From assembly GCA_037349105.1 (NCBI GenBank), contig JAYJMM010000063.1, positions 620,001-684,000 of the forward strand: 64,000 nucleotides of DNA. The letters are read 5' to 3'. The notes beneath the pieces are model-generated. The model saw only the letters and a list, made by a program, of their open reading frames with translations. It was not told the origin of the DNA and made no database searches. The first letter of the stretch is position 1, and each line of letters begins with the position of its first letter. Of this stretch, positions 54,096 to 64,000 are shown piece by piece. The translations under genes were made by a program, and so were the position numbers. The DNA is from Limnomonas spitsbergensis. Lineage: Eukaryota > Chlorophyta > Chlorophyceae > Chlamydomonadales.

Positions 54096-55970
54096 ATACT
54101 TGTGTTCCTTCATTCGTGTTCCCTCTTCCTTTCGTTTTTCTTTTCCAGGAGCCAGAATTGTCACGAGGCAGCAGTGAACATGAAGTTTCACTGCGCACAG
54201 AAGACACTCCCCCCCCAGTCCGACCTTCATAATGCAAGAGCTTAATTAAGGGAGGACTGTATAAGTACCTCCCTGGCCAATTTCGCAGGATGAAAACCCC
54301 AGTGGGGAAATCCTTACGGCCATAATAAAGGACTGTAAACAGTTACCTTTCAAAAATGCTATGGAGGTTTACGATCCATGGCATATAATCCTGTGGTTGT
54401 GCAGTAGGCTACGTGGCGTTATGGGGCACGACATTGACGGTCATAAGGAAGCCCTCTTGCCAACATAACGTCTGCACTCAAACACCACAAGATTCTCCCC
54501 CCCCCAGCTCTTGACACTATCAGCTTCCCCGCCAGCGCCCGTGTTGATTGTTCCATCAGTCCATCCCTCGCCAGCCGACCACGGCTCCAGGGCTCCACTC
54601 CACGACGCGTCCTTTATTGGCAGGCCTACCTATCCAGGCACACCTATCCCTCCTCGCGTTATGCGCCCCAAACCACTACTTGACTCAACTCGCTTTATGC
54701 GCCCCGGGCAATCCCACGCGTGCACGCGTCTCCTGCACCCTACGTGCCCCTTCACTCAACTCTCTAATGCACTAGACCTGCCAGCGTTAACGCCCCGACT
54801 CGATCTCCTCAATACCCCTCTGCTTCGCAGATTTCTCACACTAATTTCTCTCATTGTCCCCAAACTCCCCTCTTATCCTGCTGACTAACCCCAAATCAAC
54901 GAACCCGGGCTATCACTCACTATCGCAGCATTCTTCTCTTCTTATTGGAGTGCTAAGTGCCCTTTATAGGGGTTAACTAGCGTGTGCATGAGCGATAAAC
55001 TGCTGGCAGACAGTTTATCCTCGACTAATCCTCGGGTTACTGCACTAACCTTTGATGATTCCTCTCTTACTGTTGACAAAAGTAGCGAAGTGAACTCGTT
55101 CCTGCTGGGGCTAGTTGTACTGAAGCCGACTGTTGACAGTAGGAAATGGTGTGGAACGGACTTGAGGGTCGATCCAGCCGAAGTGATGAGAAAGGTGGAG
55201 CCGAAGAGGCGACTCTCTGATGAGGAGGATCGACTGCTGGTGCAGTAAATCGACTTGGTAGCCAGGAAAGGCTTGGGTAGCAGCTCACAGTGTCGAATTA
55301 TAACCTAGAGATAGAACTGTTGAAGCTCACAGTGTAGGGTATAATCGAGAGATAGAGCTGAGATTGATGAAGTAGAGAAGCTGATGCTAGAGATCACGAA
55401 TAAGTGTAGTGGTTAACTTGAGATATTCGATCAGTGTAACGATCAGGGCCTATTACTGAATGATGTGGTCTTGGAGAAATAGGATCAGTGTAGTGTAAAC
55501 TAGAGATCTCCTATTAGTGCAGTGTCCTGGCCTTGATAAGAGGCCGAAATATCACAGTTGGACGTTAATCCCAGAACAGTTTACAGATAGCAGGGTGATT
55601 CAACTTCGGTATGTTACTTGAGTAAGAAGAGAAGAATGCCTGGAGTTAGCCAGGCATCTTTTAAGTACCACAAACAGATGAAATACGAAACCAAAAAGCG
55701 GTACAAGCCACCCATACGTGCGGTGCACCCATACGTCGTGACAGAATGTGTTGTTGTTACAAAGAATGTGTCATGCTGCTGAGAGGCAAGAGCGCACCTA
55801 GCAAGCATCCTGTGCATGTTAAGTTTAGCTCCATGGCAACGGTCTAGAACATGCATGCGGACGAATATGCATGCCCCCCGGGAGTTAGGGCATTCTGTCG
55901 CGTCAAAGGGCTCAGCCAATTGAATGACTTTGCAAGCATCATAGACAACCTTTCACTCCCCCGCAGTCCG
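54096..55970. other. Mostly non-coding; one small open frame at 54982-55248
   Basis: The 88-codon frame starting MCMSDKLLADSL and ending RRLSDEEDRLLVQ has ordinary, charged composition but no family I recognise and no supporting splice context. Confidence that it is a gene is about 0.2. Flanking sequence has repeated AGTGTAG / GAGATAGAG motifs (55290-55520). No other feature is seen. Confidence 0.35.
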
Positions 55971-56009
55971 AAATAAGGGACGAAGGAAACTCTTGTAGAG
56001 GACTGTCAA

Positions 56010-56500
56010 AAAGGGTCAATGCCATTACACCTCTGGGCCCTGCTCAAAAAGGCTCGGCCGCGTGGGCGCCCAACTGTCCCGTTGGAAGAAAATAAACTGA
56101 AGGTAAGAGGAAAAGCAGGAGAGGAACACAAAGGAGAAAGAAATACCCCCCTAAAAGGAAAAGGCATCCCGAGGTATCTTTGACCCTCTCTAGCCTATTC
56201 CCCAAGAAGGCAAAGAAAAGCAACAAATCTAGGCCTCAACAAAGCGTACAACGTCCTCAACAAAAGTCAGAGCCTCCCATCCAAGCCTGCCCTGGTACGA
56301 CTGTTGAAAGTCTTTGGCGCCCTCCGGGGAGTCTGCCCAACCTGTGTCACTAAGCCTCTCCTTCACGCTAGGGCATTGGAAGCAGACATGCAGCACATCC
56401 TCCACATGTACGCCACCTCCCCTTGCTCAACACCGTTGGCAGCGCCGTCCGTCACGCTGCTGACCGCTGCGCTGTCCTCGAGTGTCAGCCGTGCTGACGG
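56010..56500 (-). mobile_element. Decayed 3' end of the same LINE-like element, - strand
   Basis: The reverse complement of about 56330-56460 reads CQRC, a stop, then VEDVLHVCFQCPSVKERLSD, closely similar to the + copy at 53506-53600. The tail (CAGTTGGGCGCCCACGCGGC, reverse strand of about 56050-56075) is nearly identical to 54040. The two copies face each other about 2 kb apart. The stop within the Cys motif shows decay. Confidence 0.6.
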
Positions 56501-57346
56501 CACCGAGCCAAAAAGGGTGAAAATCCCAGTAGCCTGGAAGCCTTAACAGACGGAACAACCTTAGATTAAAGTTATATATTTTACGTACTTCAATCATAGA
56601 ACAACTGAAAAATAAATCAGCTGAATATCAACCATCTCAACCTTTGGTTCAAGGTCACTTTAAAAACAGGTCAGCACAATTATTGCTGAAATCCTTGTTT
56701 GTCTTCAGCAACAAATAACCTCCTCATGTGTACCGGTACGATTCCAGTACCGTATGTCAACATATGCAAAAGCTGAAGCTTAACACACATCAGCCGTGCG
56801 TGGGATTCACGCAAAATCTTCAAATTGACAGCAGTCGCCAACTGACTACCGTATGGTAACTAGGAGACTAAATTGCCAACGCCAATCAGTTCGAGTTGAA
56901 ATCCTGCCATGAGCCATGAGCAGGGATCACATGATCTTATGATGTGAAACAAGGCTGGATACGAAATGACAGGCCCAATGGCAACTATATCGGTTAGCAA
57001 CCGTTTTCCTTTATTTCCCTCAAGCACGGCGTTTGTCACGAATGTGAAACAGCCAGGGGGGGGGAGTTACACGGACTTCACATCTACTAGCGCTGTAGAC
57101 TTACTGGAATTGATTAAACCTGAGGCAGCCGAGCTTACCTCCAAAGTTGAAGTGGTTGCCCCCCAGGCCTCGAACCAAAGGAAGTTAAAAAATCAGGCTC
57201 GGCTGCTGAAGCTATCATTAGGCATCATCGCTAGAGATCACATCGCTAGGCATCCACTGGCGGCCTGCATGCTAGCAAAATTTAAATGTGTTCCGTCCAC
57301 GGCAGAGACTGGTCCAGCCACGGAGCGCCTCGCTTGCCTAAGGGAC
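56500..57346. other. Region downstream of the ABC transporter gene
   Basis: No gene recognised. A + strand frame of 181 codons starting at 56966 overlaps the last ABC transporter exon in antisense and is treated as a shadow for that part. Its first 120 codons have no recognised match. Confidence 0.45.
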
Positions 57347-60300
57347 CTAGCGGACTTGGAAATTGAAATTGAAGAGCGCGTACGTCGCGACCGCCCGGAA
57401 CACCACGATGAATCCGAACAGGATGAACACCAGCCATCCAATGAAGTAGTGGCTGCAAGGGGACAGGTGTTCAATGTGCTGGGTGGATTCATGGGTGGAT
57501 TCATAGGTTGATTTTGGATCTGGGATTGCTAGATCCGAAGACAGTTGGTACAAAGGTGACGGAACCACCCACAGCCTTTTGCGAAAGGGCCGGGCAGAGC
57601 GAACCGGGGGGAAATAAGCCACAATAACAAGATAGTTGATGAAGCAGTAATGATTGATGAGAGAGGTGCAGGCTTCAGATTTCGGGTGTGGCTTATTTTG
57701 TGATTTCTTTAGTCCAGCAGAGCATCAGATTTGATGCACGGCGGGACAGGAACCTGCAAACCGTTTTAAGCACGTAAATGAAGTAGGCAGTGAACAAGAT
57801 ACTGCAAAGGCTCCTGAGGTGCGGATTTTTTTGGGGAGCAAACTCTGACATCGAATTGAAAAATCTTGACAGCGACAGCAGCAGCGTCTGCAACAGCAAC
57901 AGCAACAGAAACTACAGCTGCAACAACTGCGTCCTCAACAACAACAGCATCCGCAACAATAACAGAAAACCGCAATAACTTCATTTTTGCACCCTAGGGT
58001 GTGTATCAATCTTCTGCCTTATAAGGCAGCAGCTTACTCGTATCCATATGTCACGACGACACACTGCAACAACTACTGAAACAACTGCAACAATACTGCA
58101 ACAGGAACAGAAGCAAGCAAGTCAAGGCAGCAGCTTACTCGTATCCATATGTCACGCCGACGTACTGCGCCACCGACATGATGTTGGATGGAGCTCCGGG
58201 GCTGGCGGCTTCAATGAAGACGTCATCCACATTGCCGAGCTGGTGATCATCGTGAAGCATACATGTAGAGATAAGATAAGCCAGCATCACAACATTAGTT
58301 ACGTGCGTTAGCCGGTTTTCCGGATCAGGGCCCTTTATTTGTGGATGCTTGTTTTTAATCATAAGCAAAACAAAAACGCAAAACAAAAGAACTGCCAGTA
58401 CTGAATCCAGGAACAATACGACGTCTGATTGATTGATTCAGCACCACAAGAGGACCCCTCAGCCACACCCCAGGCCCCTCTTTTGTTTATGATGTTTTCA
58501 GGGGGAGGGTTAAGGGTTCAAGTCTTCAAGATTGACAGTGTAGGGTTGCGTGAGCGAGCGACACCTAGCTGTAGGCAGGGTGGACGGAACAGAGGACGGA
58601 ATTCCGTCCACCACGGGGAATGGCACCCGCCAACCACTTCCGCGCAAATCTGGAGAGGAAGCAACAGCCGGCAGTTGTACACATTTAGGGACCTGCCTGT
58701 CGCTGCTTTTCCTTTTCACCTATATGTCCTGCATGGGAAGGAACACAGCAGACCGCTCTCACCTGTGAGGCCACGAGGCCGTACAACGTGTAGGACAACG
58801 GGTTGATGTAGTACATCCAGATCCACCTGTGAGGGGGTGCGGGAGGCGGTGTTCGTTTTAGTGCACCTCTACCACAGTTCAGCTACATGACGGCCTACGG
58901 CCGAGGAGGCCGTGTGTACTTGTTGTCACAATGCTGATGCAGCCACCCACAGCCTTTTTCGAAAGGGGCCAAAGGGCCAGGCAGAGCGACCTAAGGGGTA
59001 ACCAGCCATAAGCCATAAGCCATAAGCCATAAGCCCTAAAAACAAACTAAAAGTGTACTAAACCCTGTTTTGCTTGGACTAAACCCTAAAACCTTAACCC
59101 TAAACCCTATTGCTTGGACTAACGCCATGAGTTCATTCATGGTGTGGTCCCCTTGGGCCCAGTGGTGGCTGTCAGGCAGGCCCCTAGAGGTGGTCTGGTG
59201 CGGAGGTGCACAATTTTAGTCCCCCCCCCCCCTCCTTGACAAAATACAACACTGACAGTAGGGGGAGCAGGAAACGAAGAAGCAAAGATCAAATCCGGTC
59301 AGCAAAAATCAAGCCTGATAAGCCTAGGTCAAAACCCGATCAGCAAAAGTCAAACCCGAAGAAGCAAGAGTCAGACTCAAAGAAGAGAAACGGTGAGATG
59401 ACTGCAACTACAACGGCAGACACGTGACACGTTAGAGGTTTCAAGGTTCAGAGTAGCAACATCAGAACCCCAACCAAAGGTCGGAAACAATCCATAATTA
59501 TGCATACAGGCTTGAAAAGGATGCTTCAGATGGGAGTGGCCCCCCTTGGATGCAAGCATCGTCGGCAACTGAAGATGAGAAAGTGCACAGTGACCCCAGG
59601 CAAGCAGACTCAGTGACAAGATCTCCCCATCCGGGTGACCCGGGCAAGCTCTGCACGTGCGTGAAGGCATGCGCTGTGTAGTCTGACCATCTTTCTGCAA
59701 CTGGTGTTGCAGCCCCCTGCTGCGGCCCCTGCTGCAAGCTGTGTTGCGACCCCCCGCTGCAAGCTGTGTTGCGGCCCCCTGCTGCGACCCCCTGCTGCGA
59801 CCCCCTGCTGCGGACCCCTGCTGCACACAGGTAACAGCTCCTGACTTAAGGCGGTACGTGTTCACACACCCCTTCACACCAATCCATACCTACTCAGGGT
59901 TGGGCGATTAAACCAGAAAAGAGGATCCAGAGTAACGTGAGACGGTGCACGTACAGGAAACAATATCACACCGCAAACCCGTCTGAAGCACCCTGGGGTA
60001 AGGTGTTTTTAGGATTTAAGCATTAGCCCTCAAACCCCAAACCCTGAACCCTTAACGCCCCACCATCCACCCCCCCCCCTGTCATTCAAACGCTGTCATT
60101 ACAGAGGAACGTATTACTGTAACGCAACCGCAACAAAAATTACCCAACACTGTAGGTACGAACCCAACACTGTAGGTACAAACCCAACACTGTAGGTACG
60201 AACCCAACACTGTAGGTACGAACCCAACAATGAAGGTGCGAACCCAACAATGTAGGTACGAACCCAACACTGTAGGTACGAACCCAACAATGTAGGTACG

Positions 60301-63300
60301 AACCCAACACTGTAGGTACGAACCCGACACTATAGGTACAAACCCAACACTGTAGGTACGAACCCAACACTATAGGTATGAACCCAACACTGTAGGTACG
60401 AACCCAACACTGTAGGTACGAACCCAACACTGTAGGTACGAACCCAACACTATAGGTACGAACCCAACAATGAAGGTGCGAACCCAACACTGTAGGTACG
60501 AACCCAACAATGTAGGTATGAACCCAACATTGTAGGTACGAACCCAACACTGTAGGTACGAACCCAACAATGTAGGTACGAACCCAACAATGAAGGTACG
60601 AACCCAACACTGTAGGTACAAACCCAACACTGTAGGTACAAACCCAACACTGTAGGTACGAACCCAACACTGTAGGTACAAACCCAACACTGTAGGTACG
60701 AACCCAACATTGTAGGTACGAACCCAACACTGTAGGTACAAACCCAACACCGTAGGTACGAACCCAACACCGTAGGTACGAACCCAACACCGTAGGTACA
60801 AACCCAATACTGTAGGTACGAACCCAGCACTGTAGGTACAAACCCAACACCGTAGGTACAAACCCAACACTGTAGGTACGAACCCAACACTGTAGGTACA
60901 AACCCAACACTGTAGGTACAAACCCAACACTGTAGGTACAAACCCAACACTGTAGGTACGAACCCAACACTGTAGGTACAAACCCAACAATGTAGGTACG
61001 AACCCAACACTGTAGGTACGAACCCAACACTGTAGGTACAAACCTAACACTGTAGGTACGAACCCAACACTGTAGGTACAAACCCAACACTGTAGGTAAG
61101 AACCCAACACTGTAGGTACGAACCCAACACTGTAGGTACGAACCCAACAATGTAGGTACGAACCCAACATTGTAGGTACAAACCCAACACTGTAGGTAAG
61201 AAATCAACACTGTAGGTACAAACCCAACACTGTAGGTAAGAACCCAACACTGTAGGTACGAACCCAACACCGTAGGTACAAACCCAACACTGTAGGTACA
61301 AACCCAACACTGTAGGTACAAACCCAACATTGTAGGTACGAACCCAACACTGTAGGTACGAACCCAACACTGTAGGTACAAACCCAACACTGTAGGTACG
61401 AACCCAACACTGTAGGTACAAACCCAACGCTGTAGGTACAAACCCAACATTGTAGGTACGAACCCAACACTGTAGGTACGAACCCAACACTGTAGGTACA
61501 AACCCAACACTGTAGGTACGAACCCAACAATGTAGGTATGAACCCAACACTGTAGGTACGAACCCAACACTGTAGGTACGAACCCAACACTGTAGGTACG
61601 AACCCAACACTGTAGGTACGAACCCAACACTGTAGGTATGAACCCAACACCGTAGGTACAAACCCAACACTGTAGGTAAGAACCCAACACTGTAGGTACG
61701 AACCCAACATTGTAGGTATGAACCCAACACTGTAGGTACGAACCCAACACTGTAGGGAACCTACTACCATCAGGGTGTGCAAGTTATGGTCGTTACGGTC
61801 GGCATTATTACGGTGTCACGAGAACTTAACAATTCCTCAGTCAGAATATTTATGTTTTACAGCGGAACAGAACACCTTACGATATACCCTAGTCCCTTAT
61901 GTGGCGTCAGAGCCCTACACTGACGACCATTCCCTACCAGCCCCACGCGATCGAGCGTTCAGCAGGGCCCAGCGGGTAAGCACTGTTCTATACTGACGAC
62001 CATTCTGCTGAACACCCCAGGCTTGCACACTCACTGGTCTGGTATATTCTGCAGCAGGGGCAGAGGGGGGGGGCAAGGGGGGGGGGTAGGGTGAGGAAAA
62101 CCATCAGCCAGGGCCCCGGTGGGTAGCGCGGAGCGGCGCGCCCAATGAAAAGGAGAAGGGCAGCGGAGGGGAAACTCAACCTTCTTTTGTCAAGCCAGTG
62201 AAGGTCATTAGGGTCAGGGGTTATGCTTGAGGGATTAGGGTTTTGGGTGAAGTTCAAAGGGATATTATGTAGGTGGTGAGACTAAGTGGGGTTCAGGATT
62301 CATGCCTAGGATGTTGGGGTTAAGGGCGTAGGGCCCAATGTGAAAGCTGAAGGGGTTAGGTTTGAAGGTTAAGGTTTCAGGGCTAATGCTTAAGGGTTCA
62401 GGGTTAAGAGTTTATGCTTAAGGGTTGAGGTTTTAGGGCTACTGCTTAACGGTTCAAGGTTCAGGGCTTAAGCTTAAGGGTTGAGGTTTTAAGGTGAATG
62501 CTTAAGGGTTTAGGTTTTAGGGTAAATGCTGCACGGTTCAGGGTGAAGAGCTGATGCTTAAGGTTTAGGTTTTAGGGCTTAGGCTTAAAGATTTTGGGTT
62601 GATGGTGAATACTTAGGGTGTTATGGTTTAGGGTTAATGCTCCAGGGGTTCGGGTTAAGGGTTAATGCTGAAAGGGTATTGCAATTTATATTGCCATTTT
62701 GACAGAGGCATGGGTCACAACTAGGCACCCTGAACTCCACACTTTGGTTACATCACCAGTGACTAGCCTGTCACTCTTTGCAAGCCACTCTTTGCAAGCC
62801 CCGCGAATTGAGCTGCGCCTCATTTCTGGGCTGTTACTTTTACTGCCTTCTTGTGTGCGCTGCGTGACCCTTGCGGCGAAATCAAATCGGAGGAAATGAA
62901 AAGGTAAGTCCCGCAGGTGTGAATGAGGGTTGAGGCAGCAGTGGGCCTATGCTACCTATGCACCCGGCGGATGCATACGCTTCAGAAAAAATCCACCACA
63001 GGAGTGAGCGCCTCCTGGTCACACTTCCTGCTGACCGGCTTGGCCATGAAGAAGCGGACGAACTTCAGGCTGTATATCGATCATGACAGACGCTCCCCTA
63101 CCCCTGCCCCCGCAGCTCCCTGCTCCCTGCCCCCGCACTTGGACCGGCTTGGTCGTGAGGATCCTGCAAAATGCAGGATCTGTATCGATCATGAGTCATG
63201 ACAGATGTTCCTGCGGCTGCTTGCCCCCCCATGCGCACTAGCTTGGCCATGAGGTTCCCGCAAAGTGTCGGCACAATGAGTATCCTCTTTGTTGACCATG

Positions 63301-63545
63301 ACCGATGGCCCCCACATGCCTATATTAGGGTTCAGAGTTTAGGGTGAAGGGTTTAGGGTTGAAGGTGCGCATGCGCACCGGCTTGGCCATCAGGAAGCCG
63401 CACAGAAAGTTCCACACGGTGAAGAAGAAGGAGACGAGCACCGTGCCGAACTGCACCGCCGGCATGAGGTTGATGGCCATGATGCCGAAGTAGGTGAAGG
63501 CGGTGAGGTTGAGGAATAGAAAGCAGAAGAACCAGAAGAACTTGG
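57347..63545 (-). CDS. PDR/ABCG-type ABC transporter, C-terminal five exons (5' end beyond window)
   Basis: Full-size pleiotropic-drug-resistance exporter of the plasma membrane; only the end of the second transmembrane domain is in view. Exons, in transcript order: 63545-63379, 62048-62035, 58826-58763, 58239-58139, 57452-57347. They join in frame to 149 residues plus stop. The first has AKFFWFFCFLFLNLTAFTYF and GIMAINLMP, like plant FTYYGMM...LTPN. It continues FLCGFLMAKP, then NIPDQ from a 14-nt microexon, WIWMYYINPLSYTLYGLVAS, QLGNVDD, VTYGYDHYFIGWLVF, and a final helix ending FNFQVR, like plant VLNFQRR. This order matches the ABC2-PDR C-terminus. The nucleotide-binding domains are not in the window. 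Introns include an 81-copy satellite and several copied splice junctions. Convergent with the immunophilin gene. Confidence 0.85.
58020..58172. repeat. Copy of the exon 58139-58239 end and donor of the ABC transporter
   Basis: Read on the minus strand, the real junction GTGACATATGGATACGA|gtaagctgctgcc recurs about 105 bp downstream with the same donor (GGATACGAGTAAGCTGCTGCC, one base beyond 20, seen at about 58025-58045). The intervening sequence is GTTGCAGTATTG / GTTGTTGCAG repeats. Confidence 0.88.
58935..59015. repeat. Dispersed repeat pair shared with 57560-57620
   Basis: CCACCCACAGCCTTTTTCGA, AAGGGCCAGGCAGAGCGA and GGGG(T)AA...AGCCATAA occur here. A close copy at about 57565-57615 has CCACCCACAGCCTTTTGCGA, AGGGCCGGGCAGAGCGAA and AAATAAGCCA. 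Both are in introns or 3' introns of the ABC gene. The segment is followed by ATAAGCC repeats and the CAGTGGTGGCTGTC part of the CAGCTACA element family. Confidence 0.6.
59700..59825. repeat. CCCCCTGCTGCGA/AAGCTGTGTTGCGG repeats
   Basis: About eight diverged 13-25-bp units in the ABC transporter intron. Confidence 0.8.
60140..61756. repeat. 20-bp satellite, about 81 copies
   Basis: The unit is AACCCAACACTGTAGGTACG, with variants ACAATG, ACATTG, ACCGTAG, GGTACA, GGTAAG and TATAGG. It fills an intron of the ABC transporter between the microexon and exon 58763-58826. The 60-bp triple has no stop on the minus strand, producing a 536-codon artefact frame (LQCWVRTYSVGF). Confidence 0.97.
62200..62690. 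repeat. Degenerate TTTAGGG-type tract with GCTTAAGGGTT units
   Basis: About 490 bp of diverged GCTTAAGGGTTCAGGGTTAA, GGTTTTAGGG and AATGCTTAAGGG units. The most extensive telomere-motif-like stretch in the window, in an ABC transporter intron. Confidence 0.75.
63010..63400. repeat. Copies of the ABC transporter exon 63379-63545 end and donor
   Basis: On the + strand the real boundary is GCGCACCGGCTTGGCCAT at about 63373. Related segments occur at about 63033 (ACCGGCTTGGCCATGAAGAA), about 63136 (ACCGGCTTGGTCGTGAGG) and about 63236 (GCACTAGCTTGGCCATGAGG). On the minus strand each reads ATGGCCAAGCCGGT, i.e. the exon end plus a potential donor (mutated to AGCTAG in one). TATCGATCATGAC is also repeated between them. 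Confidence 0.82.
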
Positions 63546-63935
63546 CTGGGGGCGCGACAGGGGCAGGGGAGGGGGGGATAAGGTACAGGTTGAGGGTTTA
63601 GGATAAAAGGGTTTAGGGTTTACGTTAAGGGCTGAGGAACAGGAAACATGAGAACTAGTGTAACTTGGCTGGGGGCATGGCAGGGGCAGGAGGGGGGTTG
63701 CCATTAAGGCTAAGGGTTCAGGAATAAGGGCGTAGGGTGTTGTGGGGCTTAGGGTTGAAGCTGTAAGGTAAAGGGCTGAGGAACAGGAAGCAGAAGAACT
63801 TGACTGGGGGCGCAGCAGGGGCGGGGGAGGGTTTAGGGTTTAAGGTTAAAGAATAAGGGTTTATGCTGGAAGTGTTCAGGATTTCAGGGTTAGGGTTTTG
63901 CCCTCAACTTGGCTGTAGGCACGGCAGACAAAAGG
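63520..63935. repeat. Copies of the acceptor and start of the ABC transporter exon 63379-63545
   Basis: On the + strand the real acceptor region is AGAAGAACTTGGCTGGGGGC then GCGACAGGGGCAGG at about 63534. Copies lie at about 63660 (TAACTTGGCTGGGGGCATGG), about 63790 (AGAAGAACTTGACTGGGGGC) and about 63905 (CAACTTGGCTGTAGGC). The preceding exon-like GAGGAACAGGAA is also present in the first two. On the minus strand the first two keep CCCCCAG, the third has lost it. Confidence 0.85.
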
Positions 63936-64000
63936 GGAGAGGGAAGGCAGTAAGCAGCTGGAGCCGCCAGATCAATCCTTTGGGTCAGCCCGATCAGCCG

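Noticed and set aside
56966..57511. 181-codon + strand frame
   Set aside because: Its 3' part is antisense to the well-supported last exon of the ABC transporter (57347-57452). The remainder has no recognised similarity.
60140..61782. 536-codon minus-strand frame LQCWVRTYSVGFVPTVLG
   Set aside because: Three 20-bp units make 60 bp without a stop. The array lies in an ABC transporter intron.

Overview
The window looks like nuclear DNA of a repeat-rich green-lineage eukaryote, most likely a green alga or prasinophyte. It holds three recognisable spliced genes with GC-rich exons, GT-AG introns and plant-like protein relatives. Degenerate TTTAGGG/CCCTAAA telomere-type motifs are scattered through introns and spacers. 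The genus is not provable from the sequence; a Cymbomonas-like alga is only a guess.

Layout. (1) 1133-20431, + strand: the double-strand-break repair nuclease MRE11, 18 exons seen. The N-terminal part lies left of the window. (2) 21116-23521, + strand: a weak, unrecognised three-exon locus with an in-frame TGA. (3) 27212-50534, + strand: a 15-exon gene, 714 codons before the stop. It encodes three FKBP domains, a TPR region, a basic tail and a complete cyclophilin domain, that is, a dual-family immunophilin (FKBP-TPR-cyclophilin fusion). All 14 inferred splice junctions keep frame. (4) 51.8-56.5 kb: an orphan reading frame and two opposed, decayed 3' ends of a LINE-like retroelement. (5) 57347-63545, - strand: the last five exons of a PDR/ABCG-type ABC transporter, including a 14-nt microexon. 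This gene is convergent with the immunophilin.

The genes do not form a pathway. What unites the window is intron structure. Most large introns are filled with tandem arrays (units of 12 to about 110 bp). In many introns of all three genes the repeated unit is, or closely resembles, a copy of the adjacent exon-intron junction: the exon 3' end plus 5' splice site, or the 3' splice site plus exon start. Examples are the 100-bp copies before MRE11 exon 7, the 74-bp copies after exon 16, the 57-bp donor array after exon 15, the 32-bp acceptor array before exon 3, the triplicated TPR exon end of the immunophilin, and copies on both sides of an ABC transporter exon. In two arrays the copied splice dinucleotide is altered in most or all decoys while the real site is intact. 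In another, a duplicated exon segment sits between an AG and a GT and forms an in-frame 42-nt potential cassette exon. I regard this junction-anchored intron expansion as the most interesting content. The FKBP-TPR-cyclophilin fusion is second, and a 10.8-kb immunophilin intron holding three successive satellites (29, about 25 and 43 bp units, the last about 193 copies) is third.

Most long open reading frames inside the arrays are artefacts of repeat periodicity and are not annotated as genes.
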